A stretch of DNA of 64,000 nucleotides, from positions 1 through 64,000 of the forward strand of contig DASXZO010000113.1 in the NCBI GenBank assembly GCA_036501845.1, read 5' to 3'. A model generated the notes under the pieces. It was not told the origin of the DNA and did no database searches. It saw only the letters and a program-made list of their open reading frames with translations. This DNA is from JBBREP01 sp036501845. Its GTDB lineage: Bacteria > Actinomycetota > Acidimicrobiia > IMCC26256 > PALSA-610. The position numbers were made by a program, and so were the translations under genes. Below are positions 52,101-59,804 of the stretch, piece after piece (the first letter of the stretch is position 1; each line of letters starts with the position of its first letter).

Positions 52101-52206
52101 TGTGGCGACGCATTGCACCGGGAACTGGTCGGTGAAGGTGGTGGTGACCAACACGCTGAGCGGCATCACGATCGCTACCGCAACGGAAGGCTTCGTCGTC
52201 AGCTGA
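49132..52206 (+). CDS. Large secreted protein with IPT/TIG domain and YVTN-type propeller
   Basis: 1024 residues. AGGAGG 6 nt before ATG 49132 fixes the start. A signal peptide (VVAEASAVVIVGASLAAIAASPASA) is followed by a 450-residue beta-rich region, an IPT/TIG Ig-like module (ILSSLSPAAGPPGTAVTIDG), and a C-terminal propeller built of short repeats such as GIAATPDGTRVVVAT, DVAISPNGNWAYVTT, DVAITSDGTHALITD and LAVLPNGTAGFVAL. The last 110 residues contain four Cys. Likely a cell-surface or extracellular binding protein; no catalytic motif. Confidence 0.82.
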   Translation: MGTCSFRRVVAEASAVVIVGASLAAIAASPASAHSGTTFVVKPYGTVTVSSLPTPPNVVAHTASTAARATSHVTSSVNPAFNTLGPNDLESQTSPTNYTNHKNVAARTVVARSATQVLEANGPDLRIYDSSGTTLQTVAMADFWKTASNLFPSSDDIAFDASAGRYYMAGDRSNAGHDQLIFAVSNTSDATGVWTLYGLESEPNKNRGFVHVRVGFGSDKILIGDDDVDGGLCSTGCRDGHLVVLQRSDALNQAALRGVDFNLTNGVAHPEFVTPAVPVPLQQKTTAYAAYMETNAGGHRAGVFVVTGTPATNNADYNEVLTGFTNNPNDPTTAREPGGLHLLPFGWDDLAQGHGGIAFSSVSQSQALSGSGVVLWLADNVECNPGGGNRLCVKLVRVQVNSAGTSVSDTWENTIKGAPNDDFYSPSVVAAPASGRAFVEYTHSTTTLPPRAEIATFVASGTATINNLREVSFAAGTTPFNDGNGPKFPVVWGSSTIVADDPQVDTVWAAGFAATSSTNTWQNQVAQYTVNSPILSSLSPAAGPPGTAVTIDGSGFTRDAIVAFGAVPSTNVRYNGSGELVASAPAQPAGNVNVTVTTPKGTTAGSIYVYPAVAWTTLNGSAQVQAFNTSSGTGPTIAVAAKPQGIAATPDGTRVVVATSTGATVLDTETHTAEATFAFAGADDVAISPNGNWAYVTTPTALQVIDMTGPTPVYDGGFPVPGAGKLHDVAITSDGTHALITDPTANKLWNVTVGSGFVNPSPSFTSPEAITVHGNTAWLTTKAASTGSLIELNASTLATLGTDGFDGDPMAVATSPAGDYVYVSLTNAGRMMAFHHTAPGATTPVGATTLTGDAPLGLAVLPNGTAGFVALNATTAPAQLEVFASPPPGAGPVSIKGKNPFDVAIATPLPIICGAQNVTPLTVTPSETGWPTHDDFSVIAQIGSCGDDSGMPLQVQFRETFTPPTGCVAPPPGVIATTLPVGHDLVPAQYVATHCTGNWSVKVVVTNTLSGITIATATEGFVVS

Positions 52207-52218
52207 CGTCGCGCCCGG

Positions 52219-53238
52219 TCACGAATCCATCCCCATCGTGACCATCACCTTGCCGCAGTCGCGGCTTGCCGACAGCGTGGCAAGGGCGTCGCCGAAGCGG
52301 TCGAGCGGCACGCGGTGCGTGATCATCGGCGAGAGGTCGCGCCGTTGGAGAAGCTCGAGTCCGGCCTCGAAACGCTCGGGGTATTCGATCGAGCCCCGGA
52401 TCGTGAGTTGCTTGGCCATCAACAGCATGAACGACACAGGCACCGGGTCGTAGTGCAGCGCGACCACCGAGAGCCGCGCGTCGCGCCGGGCCCGTTCGAT
52501 GATGGCAGTGATCACCTGCGGGGCGCCCGACGCCTCGATGAACACGTCGGTGGCCGGCGCCGCACCGAACATCGAGCGCGTGCTTCCGTGCAGTCGCGCG
52601 AGCTCGCGCCACACGTCGTCGGTGGCGGGATCGAGCGCCGCTTCGGCTCCGAGTACCACTGCCAGCTCACGACGTGACGCGCTGAGGTCGACACCCACCA
52701 CCCGCTCGACGCCCCGGTCGCGCAACGTGGCGATCGCCGCCAACCCGATCGGGCCACACCCGAACACCGCGACGGTCTCACCCGGCGCCGCGTCCGACTG
52801 CTCGACCGCGTGCATGCCCACATCGAGCGGTTCGGTGAGCGCGGCGATGTCGAGCGGCACGGCGTCGGGCACCGGGAAGAGGCGCGTGCCGCGCACGGCT
52901 TCGCGCACGAGCAACGCCGGCGTGAGGCCACCTTCGGGCGCGCCGTTCCCGATGCGGCCGAGCTCGTCGTTGCCGGGATGCACGACCACGCGGTCGCCGA
53001 TCGCCACACCCTCGACGTCGGATCCGACCCAGTCGACCACGCCGGCCATCTCGTGGCCGAGCGCCATCGGTTCCGGGCCGGGACCGGCGAGACCGCCGTG
53101 TGAGATGTAGGAGAGGTCGGTGCCGCAGATACCGCAGACCGCCACCTGCACCACGACGTCACGTGGGCCGGGATCGGGCGGTGCGACGTCGTCGACGCGC
53201 GTGTCGTTCGGGCCGTGCACCCGAACCTGGCGCGTCAC
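52219..53238 (-). CDS. Zinc-binding alcohol dehydrogenase
   Basis: 339-residue medium-chain dehydrogenase with GTG start overlapping the upstream SDR stop. Catalytic zinc ligands: CGICGTD and GHEMAG; the structural-zinc Cys quartet is missing from its lobe (NDELGRIGNGAPEGG). Rossmann motif FGCGPIGL with D in VVGVDLS. The threonine dehydrogenase/sorbitol-dehydrogenase group is the closest type. Last gene of the BVMO-esterase-SDR-ADH operon, probably oxidising an alcohol formed in that pathway. Confidence 0.92.
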   Translation of the reverse strand: MTRQVRVHGPNDTRVDDVAPPDPGPRDVVVQVAVCGICGTDLSYISHGGLAGPGPEPMALGHEMAGVVDWVGSDVEGVAIGDRVVVHPGNDELGRIGNGAPEGGLTPALLVREAVRGTRLFPVPDAVPLDIAALTEPLDVGMHAVEQSDAAPGETVAVFGCGPIGLAAIATLRDRGVERVVGVDLSASRRELAVVLGAEAALDPATDDVWRELARLHGSTRSMFGAAPATDVFIEASGAPQVITAIIERARRDARLSVVALHYDPVPVSFMLLMAKQLTIRGSIEYPERFEAGLELLQRRDLSPMITHRVPLDRFGDALATLSASRDCGKVMVTMGMDS

Positions 53239-54062
53239 CCCATCCAGCCTTGCTTCGCCGCGAACGGCTGGGCGTGCAGTGTGCGGCCCCGCCATTTCTC
53301 GGCATCGGCGCTCGTGACGAGCCACACCGCGACGCGCGCGATCACGTCGGGCGTGGTGCCGGCCCCGGCCACCTCGTCGAACTCGCCGCCGTGCGTCGAC
53401 TGCATGCGTTCGGTGTGCACGAGACCGGGTTCGAGGTTGAAGATGCGCAGACCGTCGGCCGCGTGCTCGGCGTGCAGCACACCGCACGTTCTGTGGAACC
53501 CGCCCTTGCTCGCGCCGTAACCGAGGCTCCAGCCGCCCGCGCCCACCGGCTTCGGTGGATCGATCATCCCGGCCGCCGACGTGATGTCGAGGATCGTGCC
53601 ATCGCCGCGTTCGACGAACGCGGGCAGTAGCGCACGGATGATGCGCCACTGCGCGAGCACGTTGCCGAGCAGCAGGTTGTGAAGCTCGTCCTGCGTGCTC
53701 TCGAGGAAGCGCGCATGACGTCCCGCGCCCTGATAGATCGCGTTGTTCACCAGCACGTCGGGCGCGCCCCATTGTTCGAGCAGGCGCGCGAGCGCCGCGT
53801 CGATCGAAGCGTCGTCGAGCAGATCCATCGGGATGGGCAGGCAGCGGTGGCCCGTGGCTTCGATGGCGGCCTGCGTGGTGTCGAGGCTGCCCGGCAGCAC
53901 GCGGTCGCTGCCGGCATCGCGCCCATCGCCTTCGTGCACGGTGCGCGCTGTGATCGCCACGTCGAAACCCGCGCCGGCCAGCGCGATGGCGATCGCCTTG
54001 CCGATCCCGCGGCTCGCGCCCGTCACGAGTGCAGCGCGGGTACGGCCCGTTCGTTCCGCCAT
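53235..54062 (-). CDS. Short-chain dehydrogenase/reductase
   Basis: 275 residues. TGASRGIG at the N-terminus, VNNAIYQG, the catalytic Ser in DITSAAG, and YGASKGG. An insert after beta-2 (EGDGRDAGSDRVLPGSLD) lengthens the usual SDR, as in some peroxisomal-type multifunctional SDRs. It overlaps both neighbours by 4 nt (esterase stop upstream, alcohol dehydrogenase start downstream). Confidence 0.9.
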   Translation of the reverse strand: MAERTGRTRAALVTGASRGIGKAIAIALAGAGFDVAITARTVHEGDGRDAGSDRVLPGSLDTTQAAIEATGHRCLPIPMDLLDDASIDAALARLLEQWGAPDVLVNNAIYQGAGRHARFLESTQDELHNLLLGNVLAQWRIIRALLPAFVERGDGTILDITSAAGMIDPPKPVGAGGWSLGYGASKGGFHRTCGVLHAEHAADGLRIFNLEPGLVHTERMQSTHGGEFDEVAGAGTTPDVIARVAVWLVTSADAEKWRGRTLHAQPFAAKQGWMG

Positions 54063-55003
54063 CAGGCCGGCGCGGTCAGTCGTGGCTTGAGCCACTCGCC
54101 CACTGCTCGCGCCCAGCGGCGCGCGGGGGTGGTGCCCAGGAACATCTGCGCGCCGTGGGGTGCGCCGGCGATCACACACAGGTCGGTGGGCACGCCAGCC
54201 TGCGCAAGCTGCGTTGCGTAGAGCACGTTCTCGTCGCGGAAGCCGTCGGCGCCGCCAGTGATCACGAACGCAGGCGGGAGCCCCGACAGATCGTCGGCGC
54301 GCGCCGCGGCTGCGTACATCGGCACCGCGTCGCTGCCGTAGAGGTCGCCGAGGTAGGCCTGCCAGCCGAAGGTGTTCGACTCGCGCGACCAGATGACCAG
54401 GCCGTCGTACTGACTCGACGCCGTCACCTGCCGGTCGTCGATCATCGGGCACTCGAGCAACTGGAACGCCACGCTCATCTCATCGCGGTCGCGCACGAGC
54501 AACGCCAGGCCTGCGCACAGACCGCCGCCCGCGCTCACACCGGTGATGCCCACGCGCGTCGGATCGATGCCGAGCTCGCCGGCGTGATCGAACGTCCAGC
54601 GCAACGCCGCGTAACAGTCGTCGAGCGGTCCGGGATACGGCGTCTCGGGCGAGAGCCGGTACTCCACCGATACGCCGACGCAACCGAAGTCCACACAGAG
54701 ACGGTCGAACTTGGCGTCGTCCATGTCGTAGGTGCCGAGGATGTAGCCGCCGCCGTGGATCGAGAAGAGGCACGCCGCGGGCCCGGCGAGTTGCTTCGGG
54801 CGGTGCACTCGTACCACCACATAGGGGTCGTCGCTCACCACGTGGTCGATCCGTTCGACGTTGTCGGAGAGCGGCGGCGCCAGCGCTGCGAACGTGTCGC
54901 CCCGCGCCGAACGCATCTCGGCAAGTGCCTCGTGCGTGAGCGCGAACGTCGGGATCGAACCGGCGAGCGGTACGAGTTCGGGGTGGAGCTCCACGGTGGT
55001 CAT
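54062..55003 (-). CDS. Esterase of the hormone-sensitive-lipase family
   Basis: 313 residues. Oxyanion motif HGGGY, nucleophile GVSAGGG, acid in VITGGADGFRDE and catalytic His in GAPHGAQMF identify family IV (HSL) esterase. EYRLSPETPYP is typical. Its start overlaps the BVMO stop by 1 nt and its stop overlaps the SDR start. An esterase is the expected partner of a BVMO, which turns a ketone into an ester; I infer it hydrolyses that ester. Confidence 0.93.
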   Translation of the reverse strand: MTTVELHPELVPLAGSIPTFALTHEALAEMRSARGDTFAALAPPLSDNVERIDHVVSDDPYVVVRVHRPKQLAGPAACLFSIHGGGYILGTYDMDDAKFDRLCVDFGCVGVSVEYRLSPETPYPGPLDDCYAALRWTFDHAGELGIDPTRVGITGVSAGGGLCAGLALLVRDRDEMSVAFQLLECPMIDDRQVTASSQYDGLVIWSRESNTFGWQAYLGDLYGSDAVPMYAAAARADDLSGLPPAFVITGGADGFRDENVLYATQLAQAGVPTDLCVIAGAPHGAQMFLGTTPARRWARAVGEWLKPRLTAPA

Positions 55004-56949
55004 CAGCGGATCACGTACTCCTGCGGATCAACGGTGCGCGTCCATGCCCAGTAGGTCTCGATCGGCCACGGCGAGAGGGTGAAGATCTTGCCGTTGCGGT
55101 TCTTGTAGTGGCTGTGTTCGACGGAGGCGTGGGCCCACACCATCTGGCCGATCTCGCCCACGTAGCGCGCCGCGTAGTCGTCGTGCACGTCGCTGCGCAC
55201 CTCGATCGAGGTGGCGTCGTGCTGCAGCACTTCGTGGATCGCGTCCATCGCCAAACGCATCTGGCATTCGGAGTGGAAAATGATGCTGGCACCGTGCGCC
55301 AGATTGGTGCCCGGCCCGTAGAGGCAGAACAGGTTGGGGAAGTTCGGCATCGTGATGCCGAGGTGCGCGGTCGGCTCGTCGCCCCACTGCTCGCGCAGCG
55401 ACACGCCGTCGCGGCCGGTGAAGTCGATCGGTGCGAGATACTCCACGTGGCGGAAGCCGGTGGCGAAGCAGAGAATGTCGGCGTCGTAGTGCTCGCCGGC
55501 GCTCGTGACGATGCCGGTCGCGTCGATGCGCTCGATCGGCGTGCGCACGAAGTCGACGTTCGGCTTCTTGAGCGCTCCGAGCCACGACCCGTTGTCCTGC
55601 AAAATGCGCTTCGCCATCGGCGGGTAGGGCGGCACCGACTTCTCGACGAGATCGGGACGGCCGTCGAGCTGCATCGTGATCCATTGCGTGAGCGCTTCGC
55701 GCCGGCGCGCGCTCATCGGGTTGATCGCCTGCCCGTCGGAATCGTCGAACGCCGGGTCGCGCCGGTACGACTCGACGCCAATGCCGATGCCGGGCCAGAT
55801 CATCAAGAACCGGAACCAGCGGCCGTAGAACGGCAGGTGGCGCATCGCCCAACGGTCGCCTTCGGGCACCGGTGCGTGGTACACGGGATTGGGGAACATC
55901 CACTGCGCGGTGCGCTGGAAGATCATGAGCCGCTCGACGTCGTCGACAATCGTCGGCGCGATCTGGAAACCGGTCGCGCCGGCACCGACGAGCGCGACGC
56001 GCTTCCCGCGGATGTCGAGATCGGCCGGCCACTTCGTGGAGTGGAACGCCGGGCCGGCGAACGTGTCGATGCCGGGGATGTCGGGCAGGCGCGGCAGGCT
56101 CAACGCGCCGACCGCGCTGATTACGAAGCGCGCGTCGATCACGTCGTCGTTGCCGTCGGCGTCGCGCAGGTGCACACGCCAGCGCGCCGCCTCGTCGTCC
56201 CACACCGCCGCCGTGACCTCGGTGTTGAAGCGGCAGTGCGGGCGCAGCTCGTGCTTGTCGAGGATGCGGGTGAAGTAGTCGAGCAACTCGGGCTGGCGGC
56301 AGAAGTACTCGCTCCAGTGCTCGGCTGGCTCGAACGAGTAGCAGTAGTGGTGGCTTCCCACGTCGACGCGCGCGCCGGGATAGCGATTGTGGCGCCACGT
56401 GCCGCCCGGACCGTCGAGCTTCTCCACCATCGTGAACGGCACGCCGGCCTGCGCCAGACGGATCGCGGCGAGCAGCCCCGATTCACCGGCGCCGATGACC
56501 ACGGTGTGCGCCGCCTGTTTCGCGGTTTCGTTGATGTCGTCGCCCCAGGTGATCGCGTCGGGGTCGCCCCCGTCGAGCGCGAGGTCGTGCAGCATCATCG
56601 TGCCGCGCTCCTCGTTCACCGGTGCCGCAGCAACGAACTCCATCATTTCCCAGACCAGCTCGCGCGACAGCGCCTTCGGTTCGCAACCGCCGTCGCGATA
56701 CGCGGCGATCGCGGGAAGCGCTCGGGCGCGCACGTCGGCCAACCACTCCTTCGGCATCGCGCTCTGGAAGTCGGTGGCCGTCGCCACGCGCGGGCGCGCT
56801 TCGCCGCGTATCCACGAGGGGTCACCCGTCATGTGCACGAGCGAGCAGAGCAGCGCGGGCACGCTCACGTCGTCGAGCGCCGCGGCGATCGCGGCGTCGC
56901 CGTCGGTGAATGGCGCGCCGGCGTGCGGATTGCGGGGCCCGTCCGTCAC
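55003..56949 (-). CDS. Baeyer-Villiger-type flavin monooxygenase with N-terminal extension
   Basis: 648 residues from GTG 56949. An N-terminal helical extension of about 140 residues precedes the FAD motif GAGESGLLAA; GPGGTWRHNRYPGAR, the fingerprint FAGPAFHSTKW and the NADPH motif GAGATGFQ follow. The extension marks the 4-hydroxyacetophenone/long BVMO group. Substrates may be ring-bearing or long-chain ketones. First gene of the BVMO-esterase-SDR-ADH operon; an ATG-type start at 56982 (TTG/ATG region) is less likely since CATACT lies just before the GTG. Confidence 0.9.
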   Translation of the reverse strand: MTDGPRNPHAGAPFTDGDAAIAAALDDVSVPALLCSLVHMTGDPSWIRGEARPRVATATDFQSAMPKEWLADVRARALPAIAAYRDGGCEPKALSRELVWEMMEFVAAAPVNEERGTMMLHDLALDGGDPDAITWGDDINETAKQAAHTVVIGAGESGLLAAIRLAQAGVPFTMVEKLDGPGGTWRHNRYPGARVDVGSHHYCYSFEPAEHWSEYFCRQPELLDYFTRILDKHELRPHCRFNTEVTAAVWDDEAARWRVHLRDADGNDDVIDARFVISAVGALSLPRLPDIPGIDTFAGPAFHSTKWPADLDIRGKRVALVGAGATGFQIAPTIVDDVERLMIFQRTAQWMFPNPVYHAPVPEGDRWAMRHLPFYGRWFRFLMIWPGIGIGVESYRRDPAFDDSDGQAINPMSARRREALTQWITMQLDGRPDLVEKSVPPYPPMAKRILQDNGSWLGALKKPNVDFVRTPIERIDATGIVTSAGEHYDADILCFATGFRHVEYLAPIDFTGRDGVSLREQWGDEPTAHLGITMPNFPNLFCLYGPGTNLAHGASIIFHSECQMRLAMDAIHEVLQHDATSIEVRSDVHDDYAARYVGEIGQMVWAHASVEHSHYKNRNGKIFTLSPWPIETYWAWTRTVDPQEYVIR

Positions 56950-56982
56950 CGCCGAAGTATGGCAGCCGCGCCGTGACGGCAA

Positions 56983-57009
56983 CTACTACGGCTACTACGA
57001 CTACTCCGG
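56983..57009. repeat. 9-bp tandem repeat, three copies
   Basis: CTACTACGG, CTACTACGA and CTACTCCGG follow one another; the last one includes the stop codon of the NmrA-like gene on the minus strand. Confidence 0.7.
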
Positions 57010-57930
57010 CACGCGGTAGTAGTGCTCCACGTCGAGGTCGTCGAGCAGCGTGGGACCGGTAGGTTCCCAGCCGAGCAACTCGCGCGTGATCGTCGCGGTC
57101 GCGGGGCTGTCGAGTCCGGCGAAGTGGCCGAGCGGCCCGAAGTGGGCGACCGCCTCGGCCGCGCTCAGCGACGTGGTCGGCACGCCGAGGTGATGCCCGA
57201 TCGCTTCGGCAATCGCACGAAAGGCAACGCCTTCGTCACCCACCGCGTGCAGCACCGACCCGGATGGCGCGGCCTCGACGGCGAGGCGAGTCAAGCGGGC
57301 CGCGTCCGATCGGTGCACCGCGGGCCAGCGGTTGTCGCCGTCACCCACGTAGGCCGACACGCCGTGCGCGCGTGCGATGGCCACGAACGTTGCGACGAAG
57401 CCGTGATCGCCGTCGCCGTGCACCGTGGGCGGGTAGCGCAACACCGACGAGCGCACACCGGTGCCGGCCAACGACAGCGTGAACAGTGCAGTGGCGGCGC
57501 GCCGCACTGCGGGATTGCCGCGCGCCTGCTCGCTCGGCACCAAGCCGTCGTCCTCGGTGGCGACGCGACCGGCCTTCATGCCGAGCATGCCCGAGGCGAG
57601 CACGATCGGGCGGTCCGACTCTGCGAGTGCCGCGCCCATCGCCTCCACGGCTCGGCGGTCGGCCGCGGCGGCGGCGGCGAAGTCGCCCTGCGCGAAGGCC
57701 ACGTCGTGCTGGAACGCGAGATGGATCACGCCGTCGGAGTCGGCGGCCGCTTTGGCCAGGCCGGCGGGGTCGTCGAGGTCGCCGCGCTGCACCAGGGCGC
57801 CGGCTGCCTCCAACTGCGCGGCCGACGCATCGGATCGGGCCAAACCCACCACTTCGTGGCCTGCGCCCAGCAACTCGGGCACCACGCCCGATCCGATCCA
57901 GCCCGACGCGCCGGTGACGAAGATTCGCAT
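57001..57930 (-). CDS. NAD(P)-dependent epimerase/NmrA-like reductase
   Basis: 309-residue extended SDR. FVTGASGWIG is the nucleotide motif, GLARSD the NADP-favouring beta-2 end, and HRSDAARLTRLAV the downstream conserved region; there is no YxxxK, so catalytic status is uncertain. GGAGGGA precedes the ATG at 57930. It is divergent from a TetR gene across a 90-bp region with two operator-like palindromes, so it is probably the regulated target. Confidence 0.88.
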   Translation of the reverse strand: MRIFVTGASGWIGSGVVPELLGAGHEVVGLARSDASAAQLEAAGALVQRGDLDDPAGLAKAAADSDGVIHLAFQHDVAFAQGDFAAAAAADRRAVEAMGAALAESDRPIVLASGMLGMKAGRVATEDDGLVPSEQARGNPAVRRAATALFTLSLAGTGVRSSVLRYPPTVHGDGDHGFVATFVAIARAHGVSAYVGDGDNRWPAVHRSDAARLTRLAVEAAPSGSVLHAVGDEGVAFRAIAEAIGHHLGVPTTSLSAAEAVAHFGPLGHFAGLDSPATATITRELLGWEPTGPTLLDDLDVEHYYRVPE

Positions 57931-57952
57931 CGCGATCCCTCCATGGGTTCGA

Positions 57953-57967
57953 TGTCAGTAACTGCCA
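57953..57967. promoter_or_regulatory. TetR operator candidate 1
   Basis: TGTCAGTAACTGCCA is an imperfect palindrome (arms TGTCAGT/ACTGCCA) located 22 bp in front of the NmrA-like start. Confidence 0.6.
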
Positions 57968-57984
57968 TCACACGGTACGCTTGA

Positions 57985-57999
57985 TGTCAGTCACTGTCA
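57985..57999. promoter_or_regulatory. TetR operator candidate 2
   Basis: TGTCAGTCACTGTCA has the same core as the site at 57953. Centres are 32 bp apart, about three helical turns, which would allow two dimers on one face of the DNA. Confidence 0.6.
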
Positions 58000-58007
58000 A
58001 CACGGTC

Positions 58008-58013
58008 TACGCT
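58008..58013 (+). promoter_or_regulatory. -10 element (TACGCT) of leaderless TetR gene
   Basis: TACGCT ends 7 nt before GTG 58021, directly downstream of operator candidate 2. Confidence 0.45.
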
Positions 58014-58020
58014 GCGTCCC

Positions 58021-58590
58021 GTGGGTCGATGGGAACCCGACAGCCGCGGCCGTTTGCAGGAAGCCGCACTCGCCCTGTTCTCCGAGCGCGGCTTCGACCA
58101 GACCACGGCCGCGCAGATCGCGGCGCGCGCCGGGCTCACCGAACGCACCTTCTTCCGGCACTTCGCCGACAAGCGCGAGGTGCTGTTTGGCGGGTCGGCG
58201 ATCCTGCGCGAGCGCATCGTCACCGGCGTCGCCGATGCGCCGGCCGACGCCGGGCCGCTCGACGCGGTCGCAGGTGGGCTCGACGCTGCCGCCGCGATGC
58301 TCGGCGAGTCGCGCAGGGAGTTGGCGCGACTGCGTCACGAGGTGATCGTGGCCACGCCCGACCTGCGCGAGCGCGAGCTCGCCAAGCTGGCCGACTATGC
58401 CAACGCGGTCACCGCCGCGCTCCTCGAGCGAGGCGTGCGCCAGCCGCAGGCGACGCTCGCCGCCGAAGCCGGCATGACGGTGTTGCGCGTCGCGGTCGAA
58501 CAATGGGTGCGCGACGACGGCGACCGCGAACTCCCGTCAATCATGCGCGAATCGGTTGCCGAGCTGCGCGCGGTCACCGAGCGAGCATGA
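58021..58590 (+). CDS. TetR-family transcriptional regulator
   Basis: 189 residues. The N-terminal HTH (about 10-55) reads LQEAALALFSERGFDQTTAAQIAARAGLTERTFFRHFADKR in successive parts, the standard TetR box. The C-terminal ligand domain is Ala/Arg-rich and not classifiable. It should repress itself and the divergent NmrA-like gene through the paired palindromes between them. Confidence 0.93.
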   Translation: MGRWEPDSRGRLQEAALALFSERGFDQTTAAQIAARAGLTERTFFRHFADKREVLFGGSAILRERIVTGVADAPADAGPLDAVAGGLDAAAAMLGESRRELARLRHEVIVATPDLRERELAKLADYANAVTAALLERGVRQPQATLAAEAGMTVLRVAVEQWVRDDGDRELPSIMRESVAELRAVTERA

Positions 58591-58593
58591 GCG

Positions 58594-59043
58594 TCAACGC
58601 GCACCGGCACCAGTGACGCTCGACGCGATCGGCGTGTTCTGCCCCGCCGCGAGCCACCACTTGCCGTCGCGTCGCACCAGCACGTAGAGCGCCATCTCCG
58701 AGAACGCCTCGTTTCCGGGCTCACCTTCGAGCCCGTGCCGGCGCACGTGCGCGATCGCGACGTCGGGCACCGGTGCACGCACGTCGACCACCTCGAAGCG
58801 GGCGCGCGCACCGCCGCGACCTTCTTGCTTCAAGCGCACGTGGATCGCGTGCAACTCGTCGTAGCCCGTGACCGTCATCCCGTACGGACTCCCCCACAAC
58901 ACGTCGCCGGCCAACGAACCGTCCGTGATGTCGGCGTCGTGGCGATCCCACCCGGCCTGCAATTCTGCGACGAGCACGGCCACTGCCGCGGTCGCATCGT
59001 CGTGCCGCGGACCACCACATTCGAGTTCCGGGCGTGTGGACAT
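58594..59043 (-). CDS. SnoaL/DUF4440-like protein
   Basis: 149 residues from ATG 59043, supported by TAGGCC 7 nt upstream. NTF2-like sequence: AVLVAELQAGWDRHDADI, LWGSPYGMTVTGYDELHAIH, VPDVAIAHVRRHG, and the closing LVRRDGKWWLAAGQNTP. The family SgcJ/EcaC (oxidoreductase-like) type is closest. Convergent with TetR (3 bp between stops), divergent from PadR. Function unknown. Confidence 0.8.
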   Translation of the reverse strand: MSTRPELECGGPRHDDATAAVAVLVAELQAGWDRHDADITDGSLAGDVLWGSPYGMTVTGYDELHAIHVRLKQEGRGGARARFEVVDVRAPVPDVAIAHVRRHGLEGEPGNEAFSEMALYVLVRRDGKWWLAAGQNTPIASSVTGAGAR

Positions 59044-59050
59044 ACACGGA

Positions 59051-59056
59051 GGCCTA
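59051..59056 (-). promoter_or_regulatory. -10 element (TAGGCC) of leaderless SnoaL-like gene
   Basis: Minus-strand TAGGCC lies 7 nt before the ATG at 59043. Confidence 0.35.
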
Positions 59057-59119
59057 CCCATTGTCCCGGCGGGCCCGTTCTCAGGAATTGGGACTTGCGC
59101 GACCCGTCGCGAGTTGTTA

Positions 59120-59148
59120 CGATATATCGCAAGTGATCGACATATGTC
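59120..59148. promoter_or_regulatory. AT-rich double palindrome, PadR operator candidate
   Basis: CGATATATCG (59120-59129) and GACATATGTC (59139-59148) are perfect 10-bp palindromes separated by 9 bp, in a conspicuously AT-rich island 50 bp before the PadR gene. PadR proteins bind such ATGT/ACAT-type dyads in their own promoters. Confidence 0.6.
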
Positions 59149-59198
59149 ACGATCGTCGTGGCGAACCGGAGCCGACACGCATCGAAAGGACCAAAAAC

Positions 59199-59738
59199 AT
59201 GTACGACTTCCGAGAGGACCAAGGCCACCGAGGTGGTGGCCACCGCCGCGGCGGGCGTGAAGGCAGCCGCTGGGACGGGCGCCGGCGCGGTGGCCGCATG
59301 CAACGCGGCGACATCCGCACTGCGGTGCTCGTGGTGCTGGGCGAGGGCCCGGGCCACGGCTACGACGTGATCCAGCGGCTCGAGGAGCACACCGGCGGCG
59401 CCTGGCGACCGAGCCCCGGCTCGATCTACCCGATGCTGCAGCTGCTCGAGGACGAAGGCCGGCTGCGGGCCACCGAGCGCGACGGCAAGAAGGTGTACGA
59501 GATCACCGACGCCGGGCGCGAGGAAGCGGCCCAACGCGTGGAAGAGGCCGGCGGCACCCCATGGGACCTCGCCGGTCGCGACGACGACCGCATCGGTGAA
59601 CTGCGTGGCGCACTGCGCCAGCTGTTCCTCGCGGCCAAGCAGGTGGACATGGCCGGCGACCGCGACCGCGTCGACCGCGCCATCGAGATCCTGAAGCAGG
59701 CCCGCAAGGAGATCTACACGCTCCTCGCCGAGGACTGA
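59199..59738 (+). CDS. PadR-family transcriptional regulator
   Basis: 179 residues; AAAGGA precedes ATG 59199. Residues 1-36 are Gly/Arg/His-rich and disordered (DQGHRGGGHRRGGREGSR), perhaps nucleic-acid or metal binding. The PadR winged helix follows: GDIRTAVLVVLGEGPGHGYDVIQ, SPGSIYPMLQLLEDEGRL, KVYEITDAGREEA. The C-terminal dimerisation helix closes the protein. It likely autoregulates through the double palindrome; convergent ABC exporter genes may also be targets, since PadR genes often accompany them. Confidence 0.93.
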   Translation: MYDFREDQGHRGGGHRRGGREGSRWDGRRRGGRMQRGDIRTAVLVVLGEGPGHGYDVIQRLEEHTGGAWRPSPGSIYPMLQLLEDEGRLRATERDGKKVYEITDAGREEAAQRVEEAGGTPWDLAGRDDDRIGELRGALRQLFLAAKQVDMAGDRDRVDRAIEILKQARKEIYTLLAED

Positions 59739-59757
59739 CGCACCGACGAATTCCAAT

Positions 59758-59788
59758 GGCGCGCGCCGGGCATCGCCCGGCGCGCGCC
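59758..59788. terminator. Bidirectional terminator, perfect 14-bp stem
   Basis: Arms 59758-59771 and 59775-59788 are perfectly complementary with loop ATC. It lies between the convergent PadR and ABC permease genes and can serve both strands. Confidence 0.85.
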
Positions 59789-59804
59789 TGCGCGTCGTGC
59801 GCGA

